In this document: one piece after another, positions 1-9,520 of the stretch
Layout of the letters: each line of letters begins with the position of its first letter
How positions within the stretch are numbered: the stretch's first letter is position 1
Source of the DNA: Spirochaetia bacterium
Lineage (GTDB): Bacteria; Spirochaetota; Leptospiria; Turneriellales; JAOUOS01
NCBI GenBank assembly: GCA_029880265.1
Contig: JAOUOT010000002.1
Coordinates: 181,353-245,352 of the forward strand
DNA: 64,000 nucleotides
Reading direction: 5' to 3'
Made by a program: the position numbers and the translations under genes
The notes under the pieces: model-generated
Told to the model about the DNA's origin: nothing
The model's input: the letters and a program-made list of their open reading frames with translations, nothing else
Databases searched by the model: none

Positions 1-161
1 CGAGCCTTTATTATCTTCTTGCCGAATACCAGATGGACGCCGAAAATCTTTTGAAAACTGTTGAAAAAATGATGAATATTCAAACGGGCATTAAAAAAGA
101 TAATTTTTTAAATACAAGAGATGAAACCGGCATAGAACTTGAAAAAACTGAGGATCTATGA
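1..161 (+). CDS. C-terminal end of an unidentified protein (partial)
   Basis: An open frame enters from the left edge (first full codon at base 3) and ends in TGA at 159-161, giving 52 C-terminal residues beginning SLYYLLAEYQMDAENLL. The stop overlaps the start of the RuBisCO-like gene as ATGA, so the two are probably translationally coupled and belong to one operon. The piece is acidic, probably helical, and has no motif I can assign. Its identity depends on sequence outside the window. Confidence 0.6.
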   Translation, partial: SLYYLLAEYQMDAENLLKTVEKMMNIQTGIKKDNFLNTRDETGIELEKTEDL

Positions 162-1273
162 TCGAAAACAGGTTTACCGTCACATACCAAATAACGGGTA
201 ATGAAAAATCATCGCATGAAGCCGCTAAAATTATCTGTTACGAACAGACCGTTGAGCTTAACGAAGACGTTTTAAAAGACGAAACCATCCGCGAAAATGT
301 TGTGGGTAAAATTGAAATTTTTCGAGAAATAAAAAACGAGATTTTTGAAGCGGTTATCAGTTATGACGAAGAGACAACCGCCTACGAGCTGCCGCAGCTT
401 TTAAATGTCATGTTCGGCAATACCAGCATTAAGCCAAACGTACGCCTTTTCGATTTTTCTCTTTCAGATGGTTTAAGAAAAAAATTCAGGGGCCCTAAAT
501 TTGGCATAACAGGCATACGCAAATTATTAAATGTTTACGACAACCCACTTCTCTGCTCGGCCCTTAAACCAATGGGAAAATCTGCCGAAGAACTTGCCAA
601 TTTAACCTTTCAGCTTGCCAAAGGCGGGGTTGATATCATAAAAGACGATCACGGCCTTTCAAACCAGAGCTTCTGCAGCTTTGAAGAAAGGGTTTCGGCC
701 TGCGCAAGCGCCGTTAAAAAAGCCAATGAAGAAACCGGCAGAAATAGCATTTACGTTCCTCATATTACGGGACGCTATGACGATGTCATGAAAAGAGCCG
801 CCTTTGCAAAAGAGAAAGGCGCCTTAGGTTATCTTATTTCGCCCGGCTTATGCTCATTCGATACCATGCTCGCGGTTAGCGAAAATGACAAACTTAATCT
901 GCCTGTTATCTCGCATCCGGCATTTTTAGGCGGCATGTCGCATAATAACGAAAATGGAATTTCGCATAAAATTTTATACGGCAAACTGCAGCGCTTATCG
1001 GGGGCAGATTCTTCTATCTTTCCTAATTACGGCGGCCGTTTTTCTTTCAGTAAAGAAGAATGCGAAAATATAAAAAACGGATGCCTTCATGAAATGAACG
1101 ATTATCTTTCTATTTTTCCTATGCCAGGCGGCGGCATGAGCGAAGAGAGACTGCCCGATATGCTAAAATTATACGGCAATGACGTAATCTTTTTAATAGG
1201 CGGCGCCTTGTTTCAAGATGAAAACAACATTGAAAAGACCTGCAGGCGATTTTTAAACACGATGGGACGTTAA
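158..1273 (+). CDS. RuBisCO-like protein (form IV large-subunit homologue)
   Basis: 371 residues with the RuBisCO large-subunit layout: N-terminal domain to about residue 115, then the barrel. The first catalytic lysine is kept (SALKPMGKS, K137). The metal-site motif reads IIKDDHGL (162-169) where RuBisCO has KDDE. The histidine of SHPAFLGG (253) and a phosphate-loop-like PMPGGG (321-326) are present. The segment that should hold the loop-6 GKLEG lysine reads NYGGRFSF. These substitutions, and a length far below about 470, exclude a CO2-fixing enzyme. RuBisCO-like proteins act as enolases, isomerases, or decarboxylases of oxo-sugar phosphates such as 3-oxo-isoapionate 4-phosphate. From memory KDDH occurs in some of these, but the substrate cannot be set from sequence. 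The ATGA overlap with the preceding partial gene suggests a sugar-acid pathway operon to the left. Confidence 0.88.
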   Translation: MIENRFTVTYQITGNEKSSHEAAKIICYEQTVELNEDVLKDETIRENVVGKIEIFREIKNEIFEAVISYDEETTAYELPQLLNVMFGNTSIKPNVRLFDFSLSDGLRKKFRGPKFGITGIRKLLNVYDNPLLCSALKPMGKSAEELANLTFQLAKGGVDIIKDDHGLSNQSFCSFEERVSACASAVKKANEETGRNSIYVPHITGRYDDVMKRAAFAKEKGALGYLISPGLCSFDTMLAVSENDKLNLPVISHPAFLGGMSHNNENGISHKILYGKLQRLSGADSSIFPNYGGRFSFSKEECENIKNGCLHEMNDYLSIFPMPGGGMSEERLPDMLKLYGNDVIFLIGGALFQDENNIEKTCRRFLNTMGR

Positions 1274-1350
1274 TATGAAGATGTTAAAAATAAATGGATC
1301 AACCGGCGTTATCAAATCAAGAGGATTTATGAATCTGCCCTGCCCCCAGC

Positions 1351-1590
1351 TTAAAACCTTTCTGCCTTATAATTTTCATTTTCAATGCTTCCCGCTATTC
1401 TGAAACGGTTAAAAGAAGTGAACATCTTTTGATGAGGAGTGCCTAAATCATTCGCATCATTGATGAAAATACCTTGTCTAAAAAAACCTTCGTAATTAAA
1501 AAATGAGTCTTCTTCATCGCCAGATTCTGTTTGCTCAATTTCATACGGCGACTCGGTATCTTCAGCCACATTTACTATCGAAAAACTCAA
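1351..1590 (-). CDS. small acidic hypothetical protein
   Basis: 79 residues, acidic in its first half (TESGDEEDSFF), with no signal peptide or recognisable domain. The only start is TTG, which overlaps the stop of the diguanylate cyclase gene (TTGA), so it would be translationally coupled to it. That arrangement and the lack of a competing gene argue that it may be expressed. The weak start and position in a decaying neighbourhood argue for a leftover fragment. I do not recognise it. Confidence 0.35.
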   Translation of the reverse strand: MSFSIVNVAEDTESPYEIEQTESGDEEDSFFNYEGFFRQGIFINDANDLGTPHQKMFTSFNRFRIAGSIENENYKAERF

Positions 1591-2585
1591 GCTACTACCC
1601 TGTTTCTGCCCTGTTTTTTACCCTTGTATAGATTTTCATCGCAGCGTTTCATCCATTGATCACATTGTTCATTTTTTCTTAACGCAGCGACTCCTATGCT
1701 CACAGTAATAGAAACATCCGGTAGAAAAGAATGTTTTTCAATCTTTTTTCTGAGTTTTTCCGCAAAAATTTTGGCGTTCTTGTTATCGGTATCATACAGC
1801 ATGATTATAAATTCTTCGCCGCCCATACGAAAAGCTTTATCGGCCAGTCTTATCTCTTTTTTCAAAAAACTACCAATATTACGAAGAACAGTATCTCCCG
1901 CGTCATGCCCTTTTGTATCGTTGATTTTCTTAAAAAAATCTACATCAATACAAAGAAGGCTTACCTGCGTTCCTGTGCGCCGATTTTGGGCAATCGCCTG
2001 TTCAAGAGTAATATGAAGAATATTGCGATTATATAATTTGGTAAGCGGATCAATTAACGCTCGCTTTTTTAACAGAGCTTGCTGATTTAAGATAATTCTT
2101 ATAAACAGCGCCGAGCAAATACTCACACAAATCATTGTGGCAGCCGCTCTAGCGGCAATGAAAATCTCTACATTCATAAATATCAGAGGAATCGCGGTAA
2201 CCAGTAAAATCAAATTGGCTATCCATGCTTTTTTCTCGGTGAGCATAAAGTAAATAGCTAAAATTGAGGGATAGCTCCATAATATTCCAATTAAACCTAA
2301 TTTTACAATAATCATATTTATAGTTACAATTACAAAGGGAGTAAAAATAATAAACGATATAATTGGTCGAAATTGCCCGCGAATAATGCTTAGTATAATA
2401 AAAAAACAAATAATCACTATAAATAGCACGCCACATCCAAGCCAAAGACGATTCTGCATAAAGTTATTAATAGTAAAAGGGGTTAAAAACAAAACTCCAA
2501 CGAGAGCGATGCTGAAATTTGCCAGTACTCTAAAATCTGTCAGAGGGTCATATCTTTCAATAATTTTTCTTAATGTTTTTTTCAT
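1587..2585 (-). CDS. membrane-bound GGDEF diguanylate cyclase
   Basis: 332 residues. The first 170 or so form about six membrane segments with no recognisable sensor domain; the rest is a complete GGDEF domain. It starts with IDPLTKLYNR, has the substrate and metal region DVDFFKKINDTKGHDAGD, and the active-site motif MGGEEF. RLAD lies five residues before that motif, the position of the RxxD inhibitory site, so product feedback by c-di-GMP is expected. It should make c-di-GMP from two GTP at the inner membrane. A truncated second GGDEF gene lies directly upstream on the same strand. No EAL or HD-GYP phosphodiesterase is in the window. Confidence 0.93.
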   Translation of the reverse strand: MKKTLRKIIERYDPLTDFRVLANFSIALVGVLFLTPFTINNFMQNRLWLGCGVLFIVIICFFIILSIIRGQFRPIISFIIFTPFVIVTINMIIVKLGLIGILWSYPSILAIYFMLTEKKAWIANLILLVTAIPLIFMNVEIFIAARAAATMICVSICSALFIRIILNQQALLKKRALIDPLTKLYNRNILHITLEQAIAQNRRTGTQVSLLCIDVDFFKKINDTKGHDAGDTVLRNIGSFLKKEIRLADKAFRMGGEEFIIMLYDTDNKNAKIFAEKLRKKIEKHSFLPDVSITVSIGVAALRKNEQCDQWMKRCDENLYKGKKQGRNRVVA

Positions 2586-2644
2586 TAGTTTCGCTTACTT
2601 ATGGTCATTTATAACATTTAATATTTCATTACAAGCGTTGTCTG

Positions 2645-3106
2645 TTATTGCAGATAAAGAATCTTAAGATGAACCGTTTTCCATTTCGATAGTAATGTCT
2701 CGCCAAAGAAACGCCTGTTAAATAAGCCCGTCAAAGGGTCAATATATGATAGATTTTTTAACTTTTTATTTGTATTTCGAAGCTCTTTTTTTTTCTTCTC
2801 AGGAACCAGCTTTGATTCATCTTTGGCGGTAAATACGGCATATCCGTCAGACGCATTAAAACATTGGTTCCAATTATTGGGAATCAAAAAATTATCTTCT
2901 GTTTGATAAAGCGGGTTTGTTAAATATTGGTTATCAAAATCATTTGACTTCCACTTCCACTGGCCCTTTAAGGCGATATATGATTCTTTTTCAAAATTAT
3001 AATTTGTCAGATCAAGTTTTCCGTCTTTTAAAATATGCTCTTTTTTATAATCAAAACAGCCATATATAAACAAAAAACTAAATAAAATACATAAGTTTTT
3101 ATACAT
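2645..3106 (-). pseudogene. remnant of a lipoprotein/7TMR-DISM-type diguanylate cyclase
   Basis: An open frame of 153 codons that looks like three pieces of a larger gene. Residues 1-20 are a lipoprotein signal ending FIYGC. Residues 40-90 (ALKGQWKWKS, IPNNWNQCF) resemble the periplasmic domain before seven-helix receptors. It then passes to ELRNTNKKLKNLSYIDPL, the linker and start of a GGDEF domain, without any membrane helices. The GGDEF part stops after LFNRRFFGETLL, followed by unrelated residues and a stop, so the catalytic GGDEF motif is missing. The simplest reading is an internal deletion of the membrane region plus loss of the 3' end. The product could not synthesise c-di-GMP. Confidence 0.7.
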
Positions 3107-3214
3107 GTTTTCAGTTAGAACTTTTTTTTATATAAATAAGACGTCTAAACTATCAATTTGACAACAAAAAAAATAACATTTGCCAATGTGTTTCTTCTTT
3201 TTGCCCTAGTATCA

Positions 3215-4048
3215 ATGAAGAGAACTACTATTATATCATTACTATTAAGCGTATTTTTATTTCTGCAATGCGCTTCGCTTGTTGAAAAAGTCTTTACGAC
3301 TCCCGATGTTGAAGTTGAAAAAGTGACCTTCGAAGATATCGCTTTATCGGGCGTTACATTAAACATAAACCTTGCTATTGACAACCCGAATACCATTAGC
3401 TTGACATTGAAAAAAATGTATTATAAAATGTATATTGAGGGGCAGGAACTTGTAAAAGGCGATAAAGACGAACCGCTCTTAATAGTGGGCAACTCTAAAA
3501 CAGAAAATATTGTTCCGGTATCTGTTAATTTTTCGGGTCTAAAAGAGGGCATATCGGGAATCTTAAATAAAGACGAATTAAATTATAAATTTACCGGCGT
3601 TATGATACTTAAATCTCCGGTGGGCGATTTAACCTTTGATCTTGACGAAGAAGGAGTCATTCCGCTTCCGAAACCGCCCGATTTTACGGTTGAAGACGTT
3701 ACAATGGGAGATATGGGGCTTACATCGGCAACAATTATATTTCATATAAAAGTAGAAAACAATGAAAAGATGAATTTTGAAATGAATACGTTTAATTACG
3801 AGATTTCAATAAATGACACAGACGTTTCAAGCGGCAACCAAACGGTAAATGAATCGCTTTTTGAAGGCGGCGACAAGACCTATGGCATTCCCGTTAATAT
3901 TAAACTCTTAGGGCTAAAACGATCGCTGGTTGACGTTATTAAAAGCGGCACTTTTAAATATGTCTTTAAATTTAATCTTGATTTGAATTCTGTTTACGGC
4001 CCTTATACCATACCATACGAAAAAGAAGCCATGGTTGAACTATATTAA
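3215..4048 (+). CDS. lipoprotein with two WHy/LEA14-like domains
   Basis: 277 residues from ATG 3215. This start is preferred over one 57 bases upstream because it gives a compact signal peptide with lipobox LFLQC. The mature part holds two related beta-rich domains (about 25-140 and 150-277). Each opens with a hydrophobic/polar alternation such as VTLNINLAIDNPN and ATIIFHIKVENNE, the NPN-type signature of the WHy (water stress and hypersensitive response) fold found in LEA type 2 proteins. It is likely an envelope lipoprotein; its role is unknown. The 3' end overlaps the convergent nudix gene by 9 bases, leaving no room for a terminator. Confidence 0.75.
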   Translation: MKRTTIISLLLSVFLFLQCASLVEKVFTTPDVEVEKVTFEDIALSGVTLNINLAIDNPNTISLTLKKMYYKMYIEGQELVKGDKDEPLLIVGNSKTENIVPVSVNFSGLKEGISGILNKDELNYKFTGVMILKSPVGDLTFDLDEEGVIPLPKPPDFTVEDVTMGDMGLTSATIIFHIKVENNEKMNFEMNTFNYEISINDTDVSSGNQTVNESLFEGGDKTYGIPVNIKLLGLKRSLVDVIKSGTFKYVFKFNLDLNSVYGPYTIPYEKEAMVELY

Positions 4049-4552
4049 ATCTTTCGCGATTTGATAGGCTAAGATTGTTTTGCCGTCTAAGACTTTTTGA
4101 TTTTTAATAAGACTTTCTAATTCGCCAAAAGAGATTTTTTCAATTTCAAACGACTCGTCGTTGTCATGTTGCAGTTTTTTCTCAGATAAATCTTTCGCCA
4201 TATACAAATGAATAATTTCGGTGGATATTCCTACGGCGGGATAGTATTCGACAAGTTTCTGATAATGTCTGGCCGCCAAATTTGCCTCTTCGGCCAATTC
4301 TCTTTTTGCGCAATCTAAAGGCGTTTCGTCTTTTTTTGTTTTACCAGCGGGAATCTCAAGCGAAAGGCCGTTCATTGAAAGTCGATACTGGCGAACAAGC
4401 CAAACATAGGCTCTGCCGTTGATATTTTCTATCGGCAAAACGCCGCTTGCTTCTGGATAATAAAGCAGAGGTTTTTGACCGTGTTCGGTTGAAACAAGTT
4501 CAAATGAAATTTCATCGTCTTTGTAAAGAGACGCATTTCTTACTTCTTTCAT
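4040..4552 (-). CDS. Nudix hydrolase, ADP-ribose pyrophosphatase type
   Basis: 170 residues. The Nudix box spans about residues 70-92: GKTKKDE, then seven residues, then RELAEEANL. The usual glycine after the EEx is asparagine, a tolerated change; the metal-binding glutamates are intact. The preceding WLVRQYRLSMNGLSLEIPAG matches the ADP-ribose/NDP-sugar pyrophosphatase subgroup, which cleaves ADP-ribose to AMP and ribose 5-phosphate. It lies 8 bases after lepA on the same strand and is probably cotranscribed. Confidence 0.87.
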   Translation of the reverse strand: MKEVRNASLYKDDEISFELVSTEHGQKPLLYYPEASGVLPIENINGRAYVWLVRQYRLSMNGLSLEIPAGKTKKDETPLDCAKRELAEEANLAARHYQKLVEYYPAVGISTEIIHLYMAKDLSEKKLQHDNDESFEIEKISFGELESLIKNQKVLDGKTILAYQIAKDLI

Positions 4553-4560
4553 CTGCTGTT

Positions 4561-6378
4561 TTATTCCTGGCTCGTTCTTAGAACCGACAAGAAAGCTTCC
4601 TGCGGAATTTCAACCGAGCCGACCATTTTCATTCTCTTTTTGCCCTCTTTCTGCTTCTCAAGAAGTTTTCTTTTTCGAGTAATATCTCCGCCGTAGCATT
4701 TTGCCGTAACATTCTTTCTAAGAGCCGAAATTGTTTCTCTCGCCAATACTTTAGCGCCTACGGCGGCCTGAATGGCAATTTGAAACTGATGTTTTTGTAT
4801 AATATCTTTTAGCTGTTTTATAATGTCTCTTCCTCTTTTTTCGGCCTGAGCCCTGTGACAAATTGAAGAAAGCGCATCTACCTTATTCTGGTGAACGAGA
4901 ATATCAAGCTTGATTAAATCGCCTTTTCTGTAATCGTAAATTTCATAATCTAAAGAAGCGTACCCTTTGGATACGCTTTTTAAACGGTCAAAAAAATCAA
5001 AAATCATCTCGGCAAGAGGCAAGAAATAAATAATCTGCACCGTTTTGGTATCGAGATAATTTAGCGAAACGTTTTCTCCGCGCTTTTCCTGAAGCAGTTT
5101 TAAGATATTGCCCATATAATCAGAAGGAGTTATAATTGAAACTTTAACGAAAGGCTCTTCTACTTTGTCGATGCTTCCGGCGTCCGGAAATTTGCTCGGG
5201 TTATCGATAAACGACTCTTCTCCTTTTGCGGTTTTTACCTTATACTTTACCGACGGCGCCGTGCTTAATAAGTTTAATCCGAATTCGCGCTCGAGTCTTT
5301 CCTGCACAATTTCCATATGCAAAAGACCTAGATAACCCACGCGATAGCCAAAGCCAAGCGCGTCGCTGTTTTCAGGCTCATAAACCAAAGCCGCGTCGTT
5401 AAGAGCAAGTTTTTGAATGGCTTCTTTTAAGTCTTCATAGTCGTCGGCATTTACGGGAAAAAGTCCCGAAAAAACCATAGGCTTTACTTCTTTATATTTA
5501 ATAAGCGGCTTATCGGCCGGTTTTGAAAGAGTTGTGAGAGTATCGCCCAGACTTACGTCGGCCACGTTTTTAATGCCGGTTACGACATAACCCACCTCGC
5601 CCGCTTCAAGAGAATCAAGCGGTACAAGATTAAGCTGAGAGATGCCAAGCTCAGATACTAGATGCTCGCTTTTTTTTCCCATGAATTTAATTTTCTCGTT
5701 TTTTTTCATGACCCCGTCAAAAACGCGAACCTTGGCGACAACGCCCCTGTAAGCGTCAAAATAAGCGTCAAAAGCCAGAGCCCTTAAAGGAGCGCTTTTA
5801 TCTACAACGGGAGGGGGTATCTGTTTTATAATTTCTTCCATCAAATCTTCTATGCCGATGCCGGTTTTTGCCGACACCGAAACCGCGCTGTTTTCGTCAA
5901 GACCAAGGGTTTCTCTTATTTGAATTTTTGTTTTTTCGATATCGGCCGATGGCAAATCAATTTTATTGATAACGGGAACAATCATTAAATCTGCCTCAAG
6001 AGCCTGATAAAAATTGGCGATTGTCTGCGCCTGAACCCCCTGCGAGGCGTCAATTAAAAGCAAAACTCCCTCGCAGGCGGCAAGCGAGCGGAAAACTTCA
6101 TAACTGAAATCGACATGACCGGGAGTATCAATCAAGTTAAACAAATAATCGTTTGAATCTTTTGATTTATAAATAAAAGAAGCCGAATTTGATTTAATCG
6201 TGATGCCGCGTTCTCTTTCGATATCCATGCTGTCTAAAATCTGAGCTTTCTGGGTGCGGCTGTTGGTGACGGATGTAATTTCTAAAAGCCTGTCGGCAAG
6301 CGTGCTTTTACCGTGATCAATATGCGCTATGATTGAAAAGTTACGTATTCTCTCGGGAGATATATTTTTGTATGCCAT
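4561..6378 (-). CDS. lepA: elongation factor 4, ribosome back-translocating GTPase
   Basis: 605 residues, normal length. G1 is AHIDHGKST near the N terminus, followed by the switch region [16 protein letters not shown]3 DTPGH and G4 NKID. The elongation-factor domains II, III and V follow, and the LepA-specific C-terminal domain is complete ([39 protein letters not shown]). It binds the ribosome and acts on stalled or mistranslocated complexes. It is third in the minus-strand series lysC-murI-lepA-nudix, 64 bases after murI. Confidence 0.98.
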   Translation of the reverse strand: MAYKNISPERIRNFSIIAHIDHGKSTLADRLLEITSVTNSRTQKAQILDSMDIERERGITIKSNSASFIYKSKDSNDYLFNLIDTPGHVDFSYEVFRSLAACEGVLLLIDASQGVQAQTIANFYQALEADLMIVPVINKIDLPSADIEKTKIQIRETLGLDENSAVSVSAKTGIGIEDLMEEIIKQIPPPVVDKSAPLRALAFDAYFDAYRGVVAKVRVFDGVMKKNEKIKFMGKKSEHLVSELGISQLNLVPLDSLEAGEVGYVVTGIKNVADVSLGDTLTTLSKPADKPLIKYKEVKPMVFSGLFPVNADDYEDLKEAIQKLALNDAALVYEPENSDALGFGYRVGYLGLLHMEIVQERLEREFGLNLLSTAPSVKYKVKTAKGEESFIDNPSKFPDAGSIDKVEEPFVKVSIITPSDYMGNILKLLQEKRGENVSLNYLDTKTVQIIYFLPLAEMIFDFFDRLKSVSKGYASLDYEIYDYRKGDLIKLDILVHQNKVDALSSICHRAQAEKRGRDIIKQLKDIIQKHQFQIAIQAAVGAKVLARETISALRKNVTAKCYGGDITRKRKLLEKQKEGKKRMKMVGSVEIPQEAFLSVLRTSQE

Positions 6379-6442
6379 ATATAATTTTAGTCAATTTCTT
6401 TTCTAAAAACAGGGTGTAAATCATGATATTTTTTATTATCTA

Positions 6443-7249
6443 TCACCACTCTAAATTGACCTTCTCAATTTTATCAATCGCTTCTTTATAAAACAGTTTT
6501 TCTAAGTCATAAAGACTGTCAGTGATATCTGAAAAAAACATCTTAACGCCGCCTTTTGAATCTGCGTCGTTTGCAAGATTATTTTCGGCAAGAATTTTCT
6601 CTAAAAACAATGCTGTTTCTACAGACGAGTCGATTAAAATAAAATCTTTATACAACCTCTGTATATGTTTTTTTAATAACGGATAATGCGTGCATCCTAA
6701 AATTACATATCGAATCTTTTCGCGGTCAATTTCTGAGAGGTATTCTTTTATGATATCTTCGGCCGCTTTCTTATCGCTAAAGCCTTCTTCGACAAGCGGC
6801 ACAAACAAGGGACAGGCTTTTGAAAATAAATACAGGTCGCCCCGTTTTTCTTTTAGCGCCTTTTCATAGGCCCCGCTTTTTATCGTTGATCGCGTCGCGA
6901 TTACGGCGGCTTTTTCGCCTTCTGGGGCGAGTTTTGAAACAGCGTTTACACCCGGTTCAACCACGCCTATTACAGGCACGGGCGATCTCTTCTTAAGCTC
7001 TTCAAGTGCGTGCGAAGATACCGTATTGCAGGCGACCACGATGATTTTTACTTCTTGCTTAATTAAAAAATCGAGAATTTCAAGCGAATATTTTACGACG
7101 GTTTCTTTTGATTTACTACCGTAAGGAACCCTGGCAGTATCTCCGAAATAAATCAGACTTTCTGAGGGCAGTTTTTCATGAATGGCCGACAAGACGGTTA
7201 AGCCGCCAAGGCCGCTGTCAAAAACACCTATGGGGTTTTTATTGTTCAC
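6443..7249 (-). CDS. murI: glutamate racemase
   Basis: 268 residues, standard length. The N terminus IGVFDSGLGGLTVL and the two catalytic cysteine motifs VACNTVSS and LGCTHYPLL are intact. It converts L-glutamate to D-glutamate for the peptidoglycan stem peptide, in the cytoplasm. It starts six bases after the stop of lysC, which supplies precursors for diaminopimelate, another stem-peptide residue; the pairing makes metabolic sense. Confidence 0.97.
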   Translation of the reverse strand: MNNKNPIGVFDSGLGGLTVLSAIHEKLPSESLIYFGDTARVPYGSKSKETVVKYSLEILDFLIKQEVKIIVVACNTVSSHALEELKKRSPVPVIGVVEPGVNAVSKLAPEGEKAAVIATRSTIKSGAYEKALKEKRGDLYLFSKACPLFVPLVEEGFSDKKAAEDIIKEYLSEIDREKIRYVILGCTHYPLLKKHIQRLYKDFILIDSSVETALFLEKILAENNLANDADSKGGVKMFFSDITDSLYDLEKLFYKEAIDKIEKVNLEW

Positions 7250-7255
7250 TTTTTT

Positions 7256-8494
7256 TCAGGCGGATGTTTTTTCGAGGCCAAAGATATCATAAATAAGCTG
7301 TAATGCCTGATCGCTCTTATCGTCTCTTATGACGCACGATATTTTTATTTCAGAAGTTGAAATCATTTCAATATTAATGCCGTTTTCGGCCAATATCTTA
7401 AACATCTTTGCGGCTATACCCGTGTGTGATTTCATTCCTACGCCCACGGCAGAAAGAATGGCAATGCTTTTATCAATACTGAATTCTCCGGCGCCCCATT
7501 CCTGCAGTTTATTTTCAACCGCTTTTTTGGCTTTGGAGTCGTCGTTTCTTAATACTGTAAATGAGATAGTGTTTAAATTGTCTTTACCAGTCGACTGTAC
7601 AATCATATCGACATTGACCTGAACGTCGGCCAAAGCGGCAAACAGTTCGGCGGCGATGCCCGGCCTGTCGGGAATATCGCCCACTGTTATTCTTGCTTCG
7701 TCTTTTTTCAGGGTAACGGCCGTAACCAGCAGTTTTTCCATATCTTCATCCTCCTTAACGACGAGAGTGCCTTCTTTGTCGTTATAGCTTGATCTTACGT
7801 GTATAATAACGTCATATTTTTTCGCGAACTCGACCGACCTTGAATGCAGAACCCCCGCGCCAAGAGAAGCAAGCTCGAGCATCTCGTCGTAACTTATTTT
7901 GCTTAGCATTTTAGCGTTCGATATTTTATTCGGGTCGGCGGCAAAAACTCCGTCAACGTCAGTATAAATCTCGCACTCTTTGGCCTCAAGAGCGGCCGCA
8001 AGAGCCACCGCCGATGTATCAGAACCGCCTCTTCCTAAGGTCGTGATATTTTGTTCAATATCAACCCCCTGAAAACCGGCCACAATGCAGACATTACCTT
8101 TTTCAAGAGATTTTGTCAACCGTTCGGTATCAATTTTTTCTATTCTGGCTTTTGAGAAACGCCCGTCGGTCAAAAGGTTAATTTGTGAACCGGTAAAACT
8201 TACCGCGGGAACTTCAATTTCATGAAGCGCCATCGCCAATAAAGCGATAGATACCTGCTCGCCAGTGGCCAGAAGCATATCCATTTCGCGTTCAGACGGC
8301 GTCTGGGTTATCTCGCCGGCAAGAGAAACAAGCTGATCGGTTGTTTTACCCATGGCCGATACCACAACCACCAGAGAAAAACCTTTATCATGATAATTTT
8401 TGATTCTCTGCGCGACGGCTTTAATGCGCTCGCTGTTTTTTACCGAGGTGCCCCCGTATTTTTGTACCAGTAGTTTTTTATGATTTAACGCCAT
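7256..8494 (-). CDS. lysC: aspartate kinase
   Basis: 412 residues, the length of monofunctional aspartokinases of the LysC type. The kinase begins [11 protein letters not shown] and carries the FTGSQ and [16 protein letters not shown] motifs. The C-terminal 145 residues contain two ACT domains (around 270 and 350), the second with [17 protein letters not shown], so feedback control by lysine and/or threonine is expected. It catalyses the first step to lysine, diaminopimelate, threonine and methionine. It is first in a compact minus-strand run with murI. I see no leader peptide or lysine riboswitch in the 87 bases upstream. Confidence 0.97.
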   Translation of the reverse strand: MALNHKKLLVQKYGGTSVKNSERIKAVAQRIKNYHDKGFSLVVVVSAMGKTTDQLVSLAGEITQTPSEREMDMLLATGEQVSIALLAMALHEIEVPAVSFTGSQINLLTDGRFSKARIEKIDTERLTKSLEKGNVCIVAGFQGVDIEQNITTLGRGGSDTSAVALAAALEAKECEIYTDVDGVFAADPNKISNAKMLSKISYDEMLELASLGAGVLHSRSVEFAKKYDVIIHVRSSYNDKEGTLVVKEDEDMEKLLVTAVTLKKDEARITVGDIPDRPGIAAELFAALADVQVNVDMIVQSTGKDNLNTISFTVLRNDDSKAKKAVENKLQEWGAGEFSIDKSIAILSAVGVGMKSHTGIAAKMFKILAENGINIEMISTSEIKISCVIRDDKSDQALQLIYDIFGLEKTSA

Positions 8495-8581
8495 CTGTAC
8501 GGGAAGAAATTACTTTGAAAACAGGCTGTCAAATATAATGTAATCGGCATCGAATGAATTAATTTAGACGAAAGCGCCATT

Positions 8582-9520
8582 TTATCTATAAGATTCTTCA
8601 AGCTTATTTAATTTTTTTAAACCTTCTTTATCGTTAAGTTTTTCTAATATTTCACGAAGTTTTTTTCTTTTTTTCAAGTCTTCAGGTTTCTTAATGATTT
8701 CATCCCATAGCTTTTTTGATTCTTTTTTAAGTTTTTCTCTTTCTTCTATAAGCCGGGGTTTGAATTCTTTTTTTTCTTCATCTTCTAATAATATTTCCGC
8801 AGGCGACGTCTCTTGCGGCGCCGACATTGCTATCGCTGGCGCCGCCGATTTTTTATTTTCTCTTTTTCTTTTTTCCTTCGACGGCTCAAGGGCAAGCCTA
8901 TTATTTTCAGTTTCGTTATTCATTTTTGATTCAAGAGAGAAATTATCGTTACCCGTATCCGAAAATTCCGGCTTAGGCGAAGCCGGCGGCGATTCAGGTT
9001 CCGATAAGTTTTCAACTCTTCTTTTCTCTTGTATCTTTTTTGTTAAAACAGGCTTTCTTTCTTCTTTTTCATTTTTTTTAATCATTCCTGAGCCGGGGTT
9101 TATTGTTTTTTCTTTTTCTTCCTGGGCTCTGGCAATTTCAAAAGGCGCTTCTTTTATAGAGGTTTTTTGAATAAATAAATAATTAAATGTAATTAAAAGC
9201 AAAGCAAAAGACGGAACTATAATTTTCAAAATATTAGGTTTTAATAAAAACCGCTTTATATTAAATATTTTATCGGATATTTTTTCTTTTGTCTTATAAG
9301 CGAGAGACACAGGCGGCTTATACTCGCTCTCTAGCTTTAACTTATATTTCTTAAAACTCTCTTTTATAAATTTATCTGTATTTTTCTCTTCTATTAATTT
9401 GTTATAAAATATTTGACATTGCGCGCATTTTTCCGCATGATTTTCCCATGCTTTTGGAATTTTCTTATCAGGATCATTTAAAAGTTCCTGAGCAATATCA
9501 TGATATTTGTTACAGGCCAA
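8582..9520 (-). CDS. zinc-finger anti-sigma factor, membrane-anchored
   Basis: 312 residues. The N-terminal cytoplasmic part has the ZAS/zf-HC2 signature WENHAEKCAQC (H-x3-C-x2-C, about 25-36), which in this family binds region 2 and 4 of its cognate ECF sigma factor. One membrane helix (about 97-114, IIVPSFALLLITFNYLF) follows, then a long low-complexity Lys/Glu/Pro-rich extracytoplasmic part (about 130-312) with no recognisable sensor domain. The start overlaps the end of the sigma gene by 11 bases, the usual coupled arrangement. The highly charged tail is unusually long and could be the target of a periplasmic interaction; that is inference. Confidence 0.85.
   Translation of the reverse strand: MACNKYHDIAQELLNDPDKKIPKAWENHAEKCAQCQIFYNKLIEEKNTDKFIKESFKKYKLKLESEYKPPVSLAYKTKEKISDKIFNIKRFLLKPNILKIIVPSFALLLITFNYLFIQKTSIKEAPFEIARAQEEKEKTINPGSGMIKKNEKEERKPVLTKKIQEKRRVENLSEPESPPASPKPEFSDTGNDNFSLESKMNNETENNRLALEPSKEKRKRENKKSAAPAIAMSAPQETSPAEILLEDEEKKEFKPRLIEEREKLKKESKKLWDEIIKKPEDLKKRKKLREILEKLNDKEGLKKLNKLEESYR

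Noticed and set aside
1275-1403. Short plus-strand frame after the RuBisCO-like gene (42 codons)
   Set aside because: It has an ATG but no ribosome site, no pattern, and its second half runs antisense to the minus-strand small gene.
1696-2036. Overlapping plus-strand frames inside the diguanylate cyclase gene
   Set aside because: They are antisense to well-matched GGDEF coding sequence and show no protein family of their own.
2645-3106. An intact small lipoprotein gene
   Set aside because: The frame changes abruptly from sensor-domain to GGDEF-domain sequence and loses both the membrane region and the catalytic motif.
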